Shown: positions 23,956 through 34,572 of the stretch, in pieces | How the letters are laid out: the number at the start of each line of letters is the position of its first letter | Position numbering within the stretch: position 1 is the first letter of the stretch | Assembly (NCBI GenBank): GCA_033002965.1 | Contig: JAURVB010012901.1 | Coordinates: forward strand, 1-64,000 | DNA: 64,000 nt | DNA from: Piper betle | Taxonomy: Eukaryota > Streptophyta > Magnoliopsida > Piperales > Piperaceae | Direction of reading: 5' to 3' | Notes under the pieces: model-generated | What the model saw: only the letters and a program-made list of their open reading frames with translations | Databases searched by the model: none | Told to the model about the DNA's origin: nothing | Translations under genes and position numbers: made by a program

Positions 23956-25410
23956 ATGGCAGGCACTTGTCGACAGACAAACCGAGCTACTCTGTTAAAC
24001 TCTAACACAGAGAATGTTTTGTCCCAAACCCTAACGACCATACAGGGACTGGCGGTTGCCAGGAGTCGTAGCAGGGAATGAAGCCTCAAACAGAGCAGTG
24101 GGTCTCAGAATCACTGCAGACATTGGTCAGGAAGTGCCCAAGGGCGGGTAGGGTTAGCAGATCCGGGCAAGCGAGGGAGTGTCCAAACACAATGCCATCG
24201 GTAGTCCGACAAGTATTTCCACCAGCTATTGATGATAGTGACCGTTACACTGTGGAAAAGTTTACGATAAATGGAACTGAAGTATTTATTGGAGGGATCA
24301 ATCCATCTAGTGAGGCTGCATCTAGTGAGGGTTGTAATGCTATTTTGGCTAACTTAGTTGAGTCTGAGTCCAAACCCAAAGAATTGTCCATGGTTCCTAT
24401 GATAGCAAAGTTTCCCGATGTATTCCCAGACGAACTTCCAGGGTTGCCTCCTAAGCGGGCAATGGAGTTCACTATTGACCTAGCACCTGGAGTAACACCA
24501 ATTTCTGAAGCACCATACCATATGGCTCCAGCAGAACTCAAGGAGTTAAAGAGTCAACTAGAAGAGTCATTGCAGGTAGGTTTCATCCAACCAAGTACTT
24601 CACCCTGGGGAGCCCCTGTTCTTTTTGTGAAGAAGAAAGATGGATCACTTCGGCTGTGTATTGACTATCACAAACTCAATCAAGGGATAGTCAAGAATCA
24701 GTACCCCACTACCGTGGATTGATGACTAATTGAATCACCTAAAAACAGCTTGAGTATTTTCTAAGATAGACTTGCGATCTGGTTATCACTAGTTGCAAGC
24801 AAAGGAGTCAGACATACAGAAAACAGCTTTTCGAACACAATATGGAAATTATTAGTTTTTGGTCGTGCCTTTTGGTCTAATAAATGCACCAGCGGCCTTT
24901 ATGTCACTCATGAACACATGTATTTCATGCATACTTGGACAAGTTTAATATCGTGTTCATGGACGACATTTTGGGTCTATTCAAATAACGAAGCAGAGCA
25001 TGTGAAGCACCTGTTCATTACTCTTCATGTCCAAGGGAGAACATCAACTGTTCACCAAGCTCTCAAAGTGTGACTTCTGGTTGAATGAGGCAAACTTCCT
25101 TGGTCATATTAACTCAAAGGCTGGAATAATCAGTGGACCCATCAAAAGTGAAAGCAGTTGTTGATTGACCACAACCCAAGTTAGTCACTGACATCAGAAG
25201 CTTCCTTGGCTTAGCGGGTTACTACAGGAAATTCATTAAAGACTTCTCCTTAGTAGCGTTGCCGATCACCAAACTCATAATGGCGGGAGTCAAGTTCGAA
25301 TGAAGTAGTAAGTGTGAGGAGACTTTTCAGTCTCTCAAGAAGAGTCTAACAATTGCACCAGTCTTGACATTACCAAATGGTAACAAAGGATTCGTAGTCT
25401 TCATTGAGCA
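23956..25410 (+). pseudogene. gag-RT-RNase H remnant (element C)
   Basis: gag starts at 23956 and is broken by a stop within ~50 codons. A 214-codon frame (24078-24722) joins the gag segment ending FIGGINPSS directly to the pre-RT linker [12 protein letters not shown] and the RT N-terminus ([23 protein letters not shown]). After a stop at 24722, RT continues in broken frames through YYRKF at ~25,215. RNase H stops at GFVVF (~25,405), where LTR sequence begins. Zinc knuckle, protease, most of RNase H and the integrase are absent. Confidence 0.85.
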
Positions 25411-27370
25411 TCCTCCTTTTTTCGGTATTTTCCTATCTTCTTTTCTTTTTCATCCCTCCATTGGCAAGCACGTAGAGTTCATGGTTAGACATCACTATTC
25501 GTTTATTTGTTGTTGTTGGTGGATATCATGATCTGTATAATAATTGTTGATTCTAATGTTATAAGTTGTTATAAAAAATTATATTAATCTTAATTGATAA
25601 TCATGAGGATTAAGGTTTAAATCAATAAGAAAACAAACAAATTTTTACAAGACTGAGATCCATGGTCAGCGAGTTCCCCTGTTCGGCGAGATGGGCAAGC
25701 ACAAGCAAAGTTTCACCTGGAATAAGTGGCGGTGGTCGTTCTGACGCCGGAAGAAGATCCTATTCTCTTCGTCGATTAGTGTATGGCTGATCTCATATGT
25801 GTGGATGCCGGCCTTGGGTGGTAAATGGCATAATTAGAGGTGACGGCGGCAAAAACAGAGGAGATGGCGATGGGTGAAGAAATCCGGCCATCCTGGGTGA
25901 CAATGGGTTCCAATTTGGTCAGGGAAGGTTGCTAGAGGGTTGAGGGTGTCGAGGTGACCGCCCAATTGGGGTGGCAACACTCGCCGGCGGCTGAATCGAC
26001 GGCGTGAGCGCATTGCGGCGGCTGGAAGGCGGCTGGAGTGGGTCGGGGTGACACTGCAATGGCATGGCGGAGCTGGATGGCAACGATTGATGGCTGCTGG
26101 AGGCTGTCTGTGGCGACGGCGGCTGGAGGATGGCTGGAGTCAGGAGCAGAGGATGGCGTCAGGGGAAGAAAGAAGAAGAAGAATTCCTTGGGTGGCAAAC
26201 TTGTAAATAACACCTGACTTGACACCGGCTCGAGGTAAATATAATACTAACTCGTAATAAATATTTAAAAATAATTATTTTAATGGGTTATGGGTTAAAG
26301 TTACTAAACTAATTAAATATTTGACAAAATCGACACCGGCTCAAGCTAAAGTGTGAGGAGACTTTTCAGTCTCTTAAGAAGAGTCTAACAACTGCACCAG
26401 TCTTGACATTACCAAATGGTAACAAAGGATTCGTAGTCTTCAGTGAGCATCCTCCTTTTTTCGGTATTTTCCCTATCTTCTTTTCTTTTTCATCCTTCCA
26501 TTGGCAAGCACGTAGAGTTCATGGTTAGACATCACTATTCGTTTATTTGTTGTTGTTGGTGGATATCATGATCTGTTTAATAACTGTTGATTTTAATGTT
26601 ATAAGTTGTTATAAAAAATTATACTAATCTTAATTGATAATCATGAGGATTAAGGTTTAAATCAATAAGAAAACAAACAGAATTTTTACAAGACTGAGAT
26701 CCATGGCCAGCAGAGTTCCCCTGTTCGGCGAGATGGGCAAGCACAAAGCAAAAGTTTCGCCTGGAATAAGTGGCGGTGGTCGTTACTGACGTCGGAAGAA
26801 GATCCTATTCTCTTCGTCGATTAGTGTATGGCTGATCTCACATGTGTGGATGCCGGCCTGGGGTGGTAAATGGCAAAAACAGAGGCGACAACGGCAAAAA
26901 CAGAGGAGATGGCGATCGGTGAATAAATCCGGCCATCCTGGGTGACAATGGGTTCCAATCTGGTCAGTGAAGGTCGCTAGAGGGTTGAGGGTGTCGAGGT
27001 GACTGCCCAATTGGGGTGGCAACACTCGCCGGCGGCTGAATCGACAGCGTGAGCGCGTTGCGGCGGCTGGAAGAGCGGCCGGAGTGGAGTCAGGGTGACA
27101 CTGCAATGGCATGGCGGAGCTGGACGGCAACGATTGATGGCTGCTGGAGGCTGTCTGTGGCGACGGCGGCTTGAGGATGGCTGGAGTCGGGAGCAGAGGA
27201 TGGCATCGGGGAAGAAGAAGAAGAAGAATTCCTTGGGTGGCAAACTTGTCAATAACACCTGACTCGACACCGGCTCAAGCTAAATATAATACTAACTCGT
27301 AATAAATATTTAAAAATAATTATTTTTATGGGTTATGGGTTAAAGTTACTAAATTAATTAATTATTGGAC
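25312..27370 (+). repeat. ~1,039-bp tandem duplication spanning a pol-LTR junction
   Basis: The segment from GTGTGAGGAGACTTTTCAG at 25312 recurs at 26351 and the two copies stay similar for about 1 kb. Each copy holds ~95 bp of RNase H coding sequence fused to LTR leader sequence. Both have the identical fusion point after GTAGTCTTCA (25,404 and 26,443), so the fusion came before the duplication. Copy 1 ends at a short repeated motif (CACCGGCTCAAGCTAAA). Confidence 0.9.
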
Positions 27371-28944
27371 AAAATCGACATGGACATATGTAATAAAAAC
27401 AATATGATAATGATATAATGGTCGATAATTAATCGGCATAATACAAGAGATTAAATTAAATCGGATAGTTATAAATAATTAATAAAACAAATATTTTACC
27501 TTCACCATATTAAATTTAAAATTAGGTAAATAAAGTGATTATATTAATAACGAGTCAGTAATGTAGAAAATATGTTATTAAACTATAGTCGCGTAACAAT
27601 CACAAGCATCGAACCTAAATAGCATAATGAAAATAAATAAAGTTCGAAAATTTATTGAGTTGAATATATTAAAATAATGAAATTAGAATAATACAAATTG
27701 TTTTAAATAATTTAATCTAACGACTTAAATAATTAAATTACTAATAATAATGATAGCGACTAAAAATTATAACCGTAAACTAAATCATCAATAATTATCA
27801 TCTCGAAGGAAAATATACTAATAATTAAATGTTTGTTTATAAGTTAATAATTATTTTATCAATTGTTAAGTTTTAATTATGATTTGGATAATTAATTTAA
27901 AATGTAAAGTAGGGCTTAAATGATTATGTCACATGAATAATTAATTATCTCACTAGATTTGTTGAGAATTTAATATTTAATATTTTTTTAATGGTTGCAT
28001 ACTTATGTTGTCAAATTTTAATAATGATATATATTAGGCATTTAGTTGCAAGCATTTCTACTCGAATAAAATTATACTTATGTATAATTTTATCTTCTCG
28101 TTCAGATTAGGAATGTTGGTCGCTGCTGCGAGTTCACTTACAAACTATCCAGGTCCGTACAATCATTTGAAATGTTGTATTTTCCCAAGCTGGTAGCCTT
28201 TGTCAGCACTAATCTCAGAATGAACTGGGAGATGATTTCTAATCTTAGAATGGACTAGGAGACAATGACTAATCTCACAATGACCTGGGAGACTACCTAA
28301 TCTCAGAAAGAACTCAGAGAAAATTTCTAATCTCATAATGGCCTGGGAGATAATTACTAATCTCAGAATGACCTGAGAGACTCTTACAAATCTTAGAATG
28401 ACCTGAGAGACAATTACTAATCTCAGAATGACCTGAGAGACTTTTACAAATCTCAGAATGACTCGAGAGACTATTTCTCATATCAAAATGACCTGAGAGA
28501 TAATTACTAAAGGACTTGTGAAACGATAAGAAAGAAGGGTGAAATGATAATATGGATTATATTGACTTGTTTTATTTAATTATGCAGCTTAGTGATCTTG
28601 TCACTAACGTGGAATTGCCTCTGCAGTTGAGCAGCTTTGGACTGAAGAATAAAAGTGACCGGGTTTTGTGAATTGATAATAAAAATTGGACTTTCTTATT
28701 ATTCTCATGTATTATAAATGTGGCTATAGGAAATGGTCCGAGACTGTGGAACAGTTATTTTATCTATTGTCATATGCATCAGAACATGTTTTACTTTTAC
28801 GATTTATAAATTGTAGACTTATTTGCAGTATTAAAATTCATGTTCTGAAATTATTTACCATGTTACGATTCATGTTCTTGCATGTTATATATACATTAAC
28901 TATATTTTTAAGTAACGTCGGGCCGGTTCGGGCGGATTGTTACA
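25411..28944 (+). mobile_element. 5' LTR of Tekay element E with duplicated leader
   Basis: Plus-strand LTR sequence from the leader onward (GATGGGCAAGCAC, TCCTATTCTCTTCGTCGATT) to GATTGTTACA at 28944, followed by the primer site. No TGTAAAGAC start is found: the head is replaced by element C pol sequence. The leader is present twice through the 1.04-kb duplication. Downstream come the AT-rich part (27,300-28,060), the hairpin, the 29-bp array (28,208-28,510) and the terminal block. Confidence 0.8.
28208..28510 (+). repeat. 29-bp tandem array in LTR E
   Basis: About ten 29-31-bp monomers of the ATCTCAGAATGACCTGAGAG type. The alternation of three types is blurred, so no clear 88-bp unit is visible. 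Confidence 0.9.
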
Positions 28945-28946
28945 AG

Positions 28947-28962
28947 TGGTATCAAAGCCAGG
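28947..28962 (+). other. Primer binding site of element E
   Basis: TGGTATCAAAGCCAGG, one mismatch to the usual initiator tRNA-Met complement, two bases after LTR E. Confidence 0.85.
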
Positions 28963-29126
28963 TTTCCCACAAGCTCACATTTTATGACTCAAGTACCTTG
29001 TTGAAAAGTCCAGTAATTATCTTTTCCCAAAGTTTTGTGTTCTTAATTAAGAAATGTATTCGCTAATAAACCTAAGTCATAAGTGGAAAAAAACATATTA
29101 ATTAACCATGATGGTTCGATGTTCAA

Positions 29127-29600
29127 ATGGTAGACACTCGTAGACAGTCAAACCGATCTGCGCAGTCAAATTTGAACACATAGAATGTATTGGCCCAAAT
29201 CCTGACGGCCATACAGGGACTAGCGCAGGCTTCAGAAAATACAAGTACTGTGGTGCAGAATATTGTTTAGCAGTTACCAGGAGTGGTAGCATGGAATGGA
29301 ACCTCAAACTCAGCAGCGGGTCCTAGAATCACGTCGGATGGTGGTCGAGGGAAGTGCCCAAGGACGGGCAAGGTTAGCTGATCTGGGCGAGCGAGGGAAG
29401 CGTCCAAACCCTGTGCCACCGGTAGTTCGACAAGTGATGCCGCTAGCAGTTGATGATAGTGACCGTTACATTATGGAAAAATTTATGAAGAATGGAGCTG
29501 AAGTATTTATTTGAGGGATCGATCCAATGAAGGTGGAGAGCTAGATAGATATTACCGAAAAGCTTTTAGGGTTCTATGTGTGCCCCACCACCATCAAGTG
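29127..29600 (+). pseudogene. gag remnant of element E
   Basis: The start is at about 29127. Reading frame is lost within ~20 codons by a stop, and again at 29,514. The segment around 29,460-29,600 keeps RYIMEKF, GAEVFI and VPHHHQV of the capsid block. At ~29,600 gag joins the pre-RT linker inside the shared sequence GTGAGGTTG, deleting the rest of gag and the protease. Confidence 0.82.
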
Positions 29601-31283
29601 AGGTTGTAAAGCCTTTTTGGCTAACTCAGTTGAGTCTGAGTCAAAACCCAAAGAGTTTTCCATGATTCTTGTGGTAGCAGAGTTTCCCAATGTATTCCCA
29701 AAGGAACTTCCAGGGTTACCTCCTAAGCGGGCAGTGGAGTTCGCTATTGACCTCGCACATGGAGTAACACCAATTTCTAAAGCACCATATCGCATGGCTC
29801 TAGCAGAACTCAAGGAGTTAAAAAGTCAACTAGAAGAGTTATTGTAGGTAGGTTTCATCCGACCAAGTAGTTCACCCTGGGGAGCCCCTGTTCTATATGT
29901 GAAGAAGAAAGATGGGTCACTTCAGTTGTGTATTGACTATCTCAAACTAAATAAAGTGACAATAAAGAATCGGTTCCCCTTACCGAGAATGATGACTTGT
30001 TTGATTAGCTAAAAACACCAGAGTATTTTCTAAGATAGACTTGCGGTCTGGTTATCACCAGTTCGAGTAAATGAGTCAGGCATGTAGAAAATCGCTTTCC
30101 GAACTCAGTATGGACATTATGAGTCTCTGGTCTTGTCTTTTGGTCTAACAAATGCACAAGCGGCCTTTATGTCACTCATGAACACAGTATTTCACGCATA
30201 CCTGGACAAGCTTATTATCATCTTTGTGGACGACATTGTGGTCTATTCAAATAATGAAGAAGAGCATGTGAAGCACCTGTCCATTACTCTTCAAGTTCTG
30301 AGAGAAAATCAACCATTTGCCAAGCTCTCAAAGTGTGACTTCTGGTTTATGAAGGTAAATTTCCATGGTCATATTGTCTCAAAGGCCGAAATTGCAGTGG
30401 ACCCATCAAAAGTGAAAGCAGTCACTGATTGGCCACAACCTAAGTCGATCACCGATATCAGAAGCTTCTTGGTTTAGCGGGTGACTACAGGAAATTCATT
30501 AAAGATTTTAACCTTAGTTGCATCGCTGATTACCAAACTCCCAAGGAAGGGAGTCAAGTTTGAATGGAGTAGTAAGTTTGAGGACAGTTTCCAGTCTCTA
30601 AAGAAGAGTTTAATAACTGCACCAGTCTTGACTTTGCCAAATGGTAATGAAGGATTTGTAGTCTTCAGTGATGCGTCTCTGTTGGGTTTAGGATGTGTCG
30701 TTATGCAAGAAGGTAAGGTGGTGGCCAATGCCTCTCATCAATTGAAGATTAATGAGCAAAATTATGCAACCCATGACTTGGAAGTGGCAGCAATGGTTTT
30801 TCCCCTAAAGATTTGGAGACACTACTTGTATGGAGCCCAGTTCGAAGTCTTCACTGACCTCCTAAGTTTGAAGCTCACCTATCTTCACCTATAAAGATCT
30901 TAATCTTCGACAGAGGTGATGGATAGAATATTTGAAGGACTACGACTTCCAAATCTTATACCATCAAGGGAAAGTGAATGTGGTAGCCGACACGTTGAGT
31001 CAGAAGGGCAAAGTGGACAAAAGTCAGAAGCTAGTGAAACTTTGGGCCATGTCAGCATAAGTGGTAGCTATCAACCCGGTTGAGCAACTAACAGGATTAC
31101 TGGCAAACTTGGTTGTTTCCAATGATTTAGTTGATCGTGTTAAGCTAGCACAAATGGGTGATGAGGAACTGAATGAAATGTTGGACAAGATTCCTGACAT
31201 TGTAGCTGATTCCAATAGTGTGATCAGAATTACAGGAAGGTTGTGTGTGCCCAAGGATAATGCACTGAGGCGGAAGATCTTAG
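29601..31283 (+). pseudogene. RT-RNase H-integrase N-terminus (element E), fragmented
   Basis: Frames at 29617-29847, 30133-30477, 30481-30894 and 31061-31283 carry, in order, the pre-RT linker and [26 protein letters not shown] with the catalytic FVDDIVVYS; the RT thumb and RNase H N-terminus ([27 protein letters not shown]); and the RNase H-integrase linker (VDRVKLAQMGDEELNEML). At least three frameshifts or stops separate them. The element is cut at ~31,284 by LTR M, so the integrase core is missing. Confidence 0.87.
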
Positions 31284-31748
31284 AGATTAAATACAAATAC
31301 ATGATGAGATTAAATACAAAGACATGATGACAAGAAAAGGAAATGTGAATAGATTGTGCAGCAAAAGTGTGGCAGATTGAAACCCAAGTTCCAGAATGAG
31401 TATACATCATATTAGAGATTATGTGTGTTTGAAATTGTTGATATATGTATATTTACTTGTATATATTATTTTGACAGGGTGGACCCTAATTGCACTTTTA
31501 GGAGAAACTTTGTCCGTTGTATTTCAGAATTTTTATGCGATTTTTATCGTAATTGTATTGGTGTGTAAATTAGTTTGAATGTCATCCATGTAGGATTCTA
31601 TGCATTCATCCATGTATGACGAGTAATATCTTCATCTTAAGACGCTAAGATTAGATCCACACTAGTTAGGTTCAGGTTAGCTGACCTAACCGAGGCTTGT
31701 AACATGCCAGTTCGGTTCACGAGCTTGAACCGGATTTGGGGTATTACA
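31284..31748 (+). mobile_element. 3' end of LTR type M, copy 2
   Basis: The last ~300 bp match 16,553-16,897 (GACCCTAATTGCACTTTTAG, CATCTTAAGACG) and end GGGGTATTACA at 31748. It interrupts element E within the integrase N-terminus. The first ~150 bp contain a short direct repeat of GAGATTAAATACAAA. Confidence 0.5.
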
Positions 31749-34317
31749 TTAGATGTCCTTATACAATAACATGCATAAGTGGTTGTACATATGTATGAAA
31801 TGCATGTATGTAATAATTGAAAATTATTGTTTTACATGACTAAGAATTAAAACTATGACAAATTAAAATTTAATTATGAAATCGTAGTGTTCAACTCAAT
31901 TCAAAACTAATTGAGTCAAGAAAAGCACAAAGTATTGTACTTGATCTTATGAAATTATAGTGCTTAGATATACTCCAAATTAATTTACTAGAGAATCGGT
32001 AAATTGAAGATTAGAGTTTGTGGAATGAAAATGTAATTTAAGATGTTTGAAAATTCAAATTTGTCATCCTATTAATTCAATAAATAATTTACACAACCAT
32101 TGTCAATCATCACAAAACAATCATTTATTTTAATTACTAATTTTAATCATGAATTTAAACAAATTAAATATAATTATGCTAATAGTAGTATCATAATAAT
32201 TATGTTAAATCTTATATATAAACAAGTTAAAAATATAATTTCAAACAAAATCAAAATAATTAGTTTTAAACAAATCGGAATACACTTTTTTAAAATAAAT
32301 CCAAAATAACAATGTAATAACAAAATAAACCCTAATTTTACAAATTTATCATAATAAACAACAATAAACATTCAACAATAATTAACAAACAACAACAATC
32401 AATAAAACAATACTAAGTAAAATTATTCCAAAACATTAAAACTTTAAAAACAATTATATTATATCGAAAAACAGTGGTGGTGGCGAGTGGCAACATCTTT
32501 TAGGGCAGGGGGGGAGCTGGGGACACGGTGGGGCCGGGGGCAGGGGTGGGCGACCATGTTCAGCGACCGGAAAGTGTGGTTACAAGATTCCAGTTGGTAA
32601 ATTCATCGCTAAACGGTCACTTAACGGCGAATGTATTCTGCAACTGTTTACGATGGCCATAAATTCTACCGGTTTCAAAGATGTCACAAAGTGGCCACTT
32701 TTTAGTTACCTTGTAACGTAGTCGCAGAGATTTTTTACTAGTGAAGATAAACTCTTAATTTTTGCTCTTTAACAAATCAATTATTTCATTAATTAAAAAG
32801 TGTGAAAATAATAAAGAATAAATGTGTTTGTCAACTCATATTTTCCATCTTTATCAGATTTGTGAACTTATTATTAAAAATTCTGAAAATAATTTAAAAT
32901 TATACATCTGTTTTCCATCTTTATCGGATTAACAATTTCATTAATTAAAAAATTCTGTAAATAGTAAAAAAGATATGTGAATTATGAAGTTCTAAGCTTT
33001 TTATCTTCATCAGATTTGTAATTTGAATAATTGATTAAATCAAATTTTAAGAAGGGCACTAATAATTATAAATTGACTATATTAATTTTCTAAAAGTATG
33101 ATAAAATGCAAAACAAAAAGGTATAAAATTGACTAGAACGTGCAAAGCTCACCACTCGGAAACATTTTGAAAGAAAAGATGTAATTCATAAAGGAATATA
33201 GTTTTCCAAAAAATATCTAGTTGGAAAGTATGATATTATATAAATGACTATAATGAAAATACGGTATAACTAGTAAACAATAGATTTAGATTTGGCAGAA
33301 GGTTGAGAAGATGATGATAATTAATTATAATTGACTAATAAAAACAAAATTTTAAAATAAAAGATATTTGTTTGTAAAAATAACTATGATATGAAAGAAA
33401 AAATGCATAACGAGCGCACCCCCTAGTTTTAAGTGTGAAATGAGATTAATACTGAGAATACCATAAGTTTGTGTCCCATACTATATTACACGCCTCACAA
33501 TTGCTCCGGTGCCCTCTGTATAAAGCTCCTACCCGACGTAGCTCCTACTCAGGTGCTACCTCGTAAGACAGAAAGTGGATACATGAGTCGGCTATAATTC
33601 TACATATTACATAGATTTTATTATAGTCTTAAAACACTTACATATGATCCACTCAGTCTATGTCATATCAAATTTAGAGCACAAATGATTCATATTTTAT
33701 TTTTTAGTATATACAATGTATATGTGGACAATTTTTGTAGACATTTAAAGTTTAAACAAACATCTCTCTTGATAAAAAATGAGAGCTCAATATTTACTTG
33801 TGATAAGAAATTTAATTAATTAAAATTTAATATAAATTAAAATTAATATACATATTTTTTATTACAAAAAGTCACTGGTTCGAACCGATTAATCTCAATT
33901 TTTAATTTAATAATATAAGATTTAATTTATTTGTCTTGAAAAAAATATAATAAAAAATTAATTATTATAATTTATCTGGTCGTCTAGTTTTGGGATTTAT
34001 GTTTAAAATCAATTAAAGTTATATCTCATATATAAAATTTTATAGTTTAACTCATTATTTAAAGAGATTTTTACTTAAAAAATTAAAATTTATATATATT
34101 ACATTTCGCCGTGCCCCGATAGCAAGAAAAGCTGTTAAAATTAATAGGCTGATAGACTATCCCTGTTAATAACCGGTGTTTCACGCGATGGCCAGCAGTT
34201 TTTCTAGTCGAAGAAAGCTCTTCCGTAATTGGACTTGGTACGTTACGTATGGTCCGCCGGAAACGGTTGTCTATTCAAATAATAGATTAGAGAAATAGGG
34301 GAGGAATACAGAAAGGC
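31749..34317. other. AT-rich intergenic DNA upstream of the ANTH gene
   Basis: Mostly low-complexity AT-rich sequence with no coding frame above ~70 codons and no retrotransposon motif. It holds the CACTA-like remnant at 32,460-32,743. The stretch 33,470-33,600 is less AT-rich but has no recognisable feature. Confidence 0.6.
32460..32743 (+). mobile_element. Truncated end of a CACTA-type DNA transposon
   Basis: The block ends TTTTTTACTAGTG at 32743; its reverse complement starts CACTAGTAAAAAATCTCTGC, the form of a CACTA (En/Spm) terminal repeat. Inside are GC-rich subterminal motifs (TCATCGCTAAACGGTCAC, AACGGCGAATG) that contrast with the AT-rich flanks. No matching left terminus is visible, so this is one end or a deletion derivative. 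No transposase sequence is seen. Confidence 0.45.
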
Positions 34318-34572
34318 CGTCCATCTCCTATCACCTCCTCTCCTCCTCCCTCCGTACCTCTGAAATCAATACAATCGGAACAAATGAAACTAATCACACA
34401 ACTCAGTGAGGTACGCACAAGAAGGAATTTGTTTATCCCTTTTTATTCTCTGCATTATAATCAAATCATCCATGATTACGGTGAAGCCAGGGACATTTGG
34501 TGAGAGGTGAGACGAGCATGATAACATTACGAAAAGCAGCAAAGAGTACTTGCTCCACAATTAAGTGAGGCC
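34318..34572 (+). promoter_or_regulatory. Likely 5' leader of the ANTH gene
   Basis: A CT-rich tract (34,325-34,365) of the kind common around plant transcription starts precedes the start codon. A possible leader intron donor (GAG|GTACGC, GT at 34411) is present, but no acceptor stands out. No convincing TATA box was placed. The start codon context GGCCATGGCG is strong. Confidence 0.4.

Noticed and set aside
33877..33887. GGTTCGAACC resembling a tRNA B box (possible SINE)
   Set aside because: No A box at suitable distance, no tRNA fold and no poly(A) tail or duplication. Too short to support a call.
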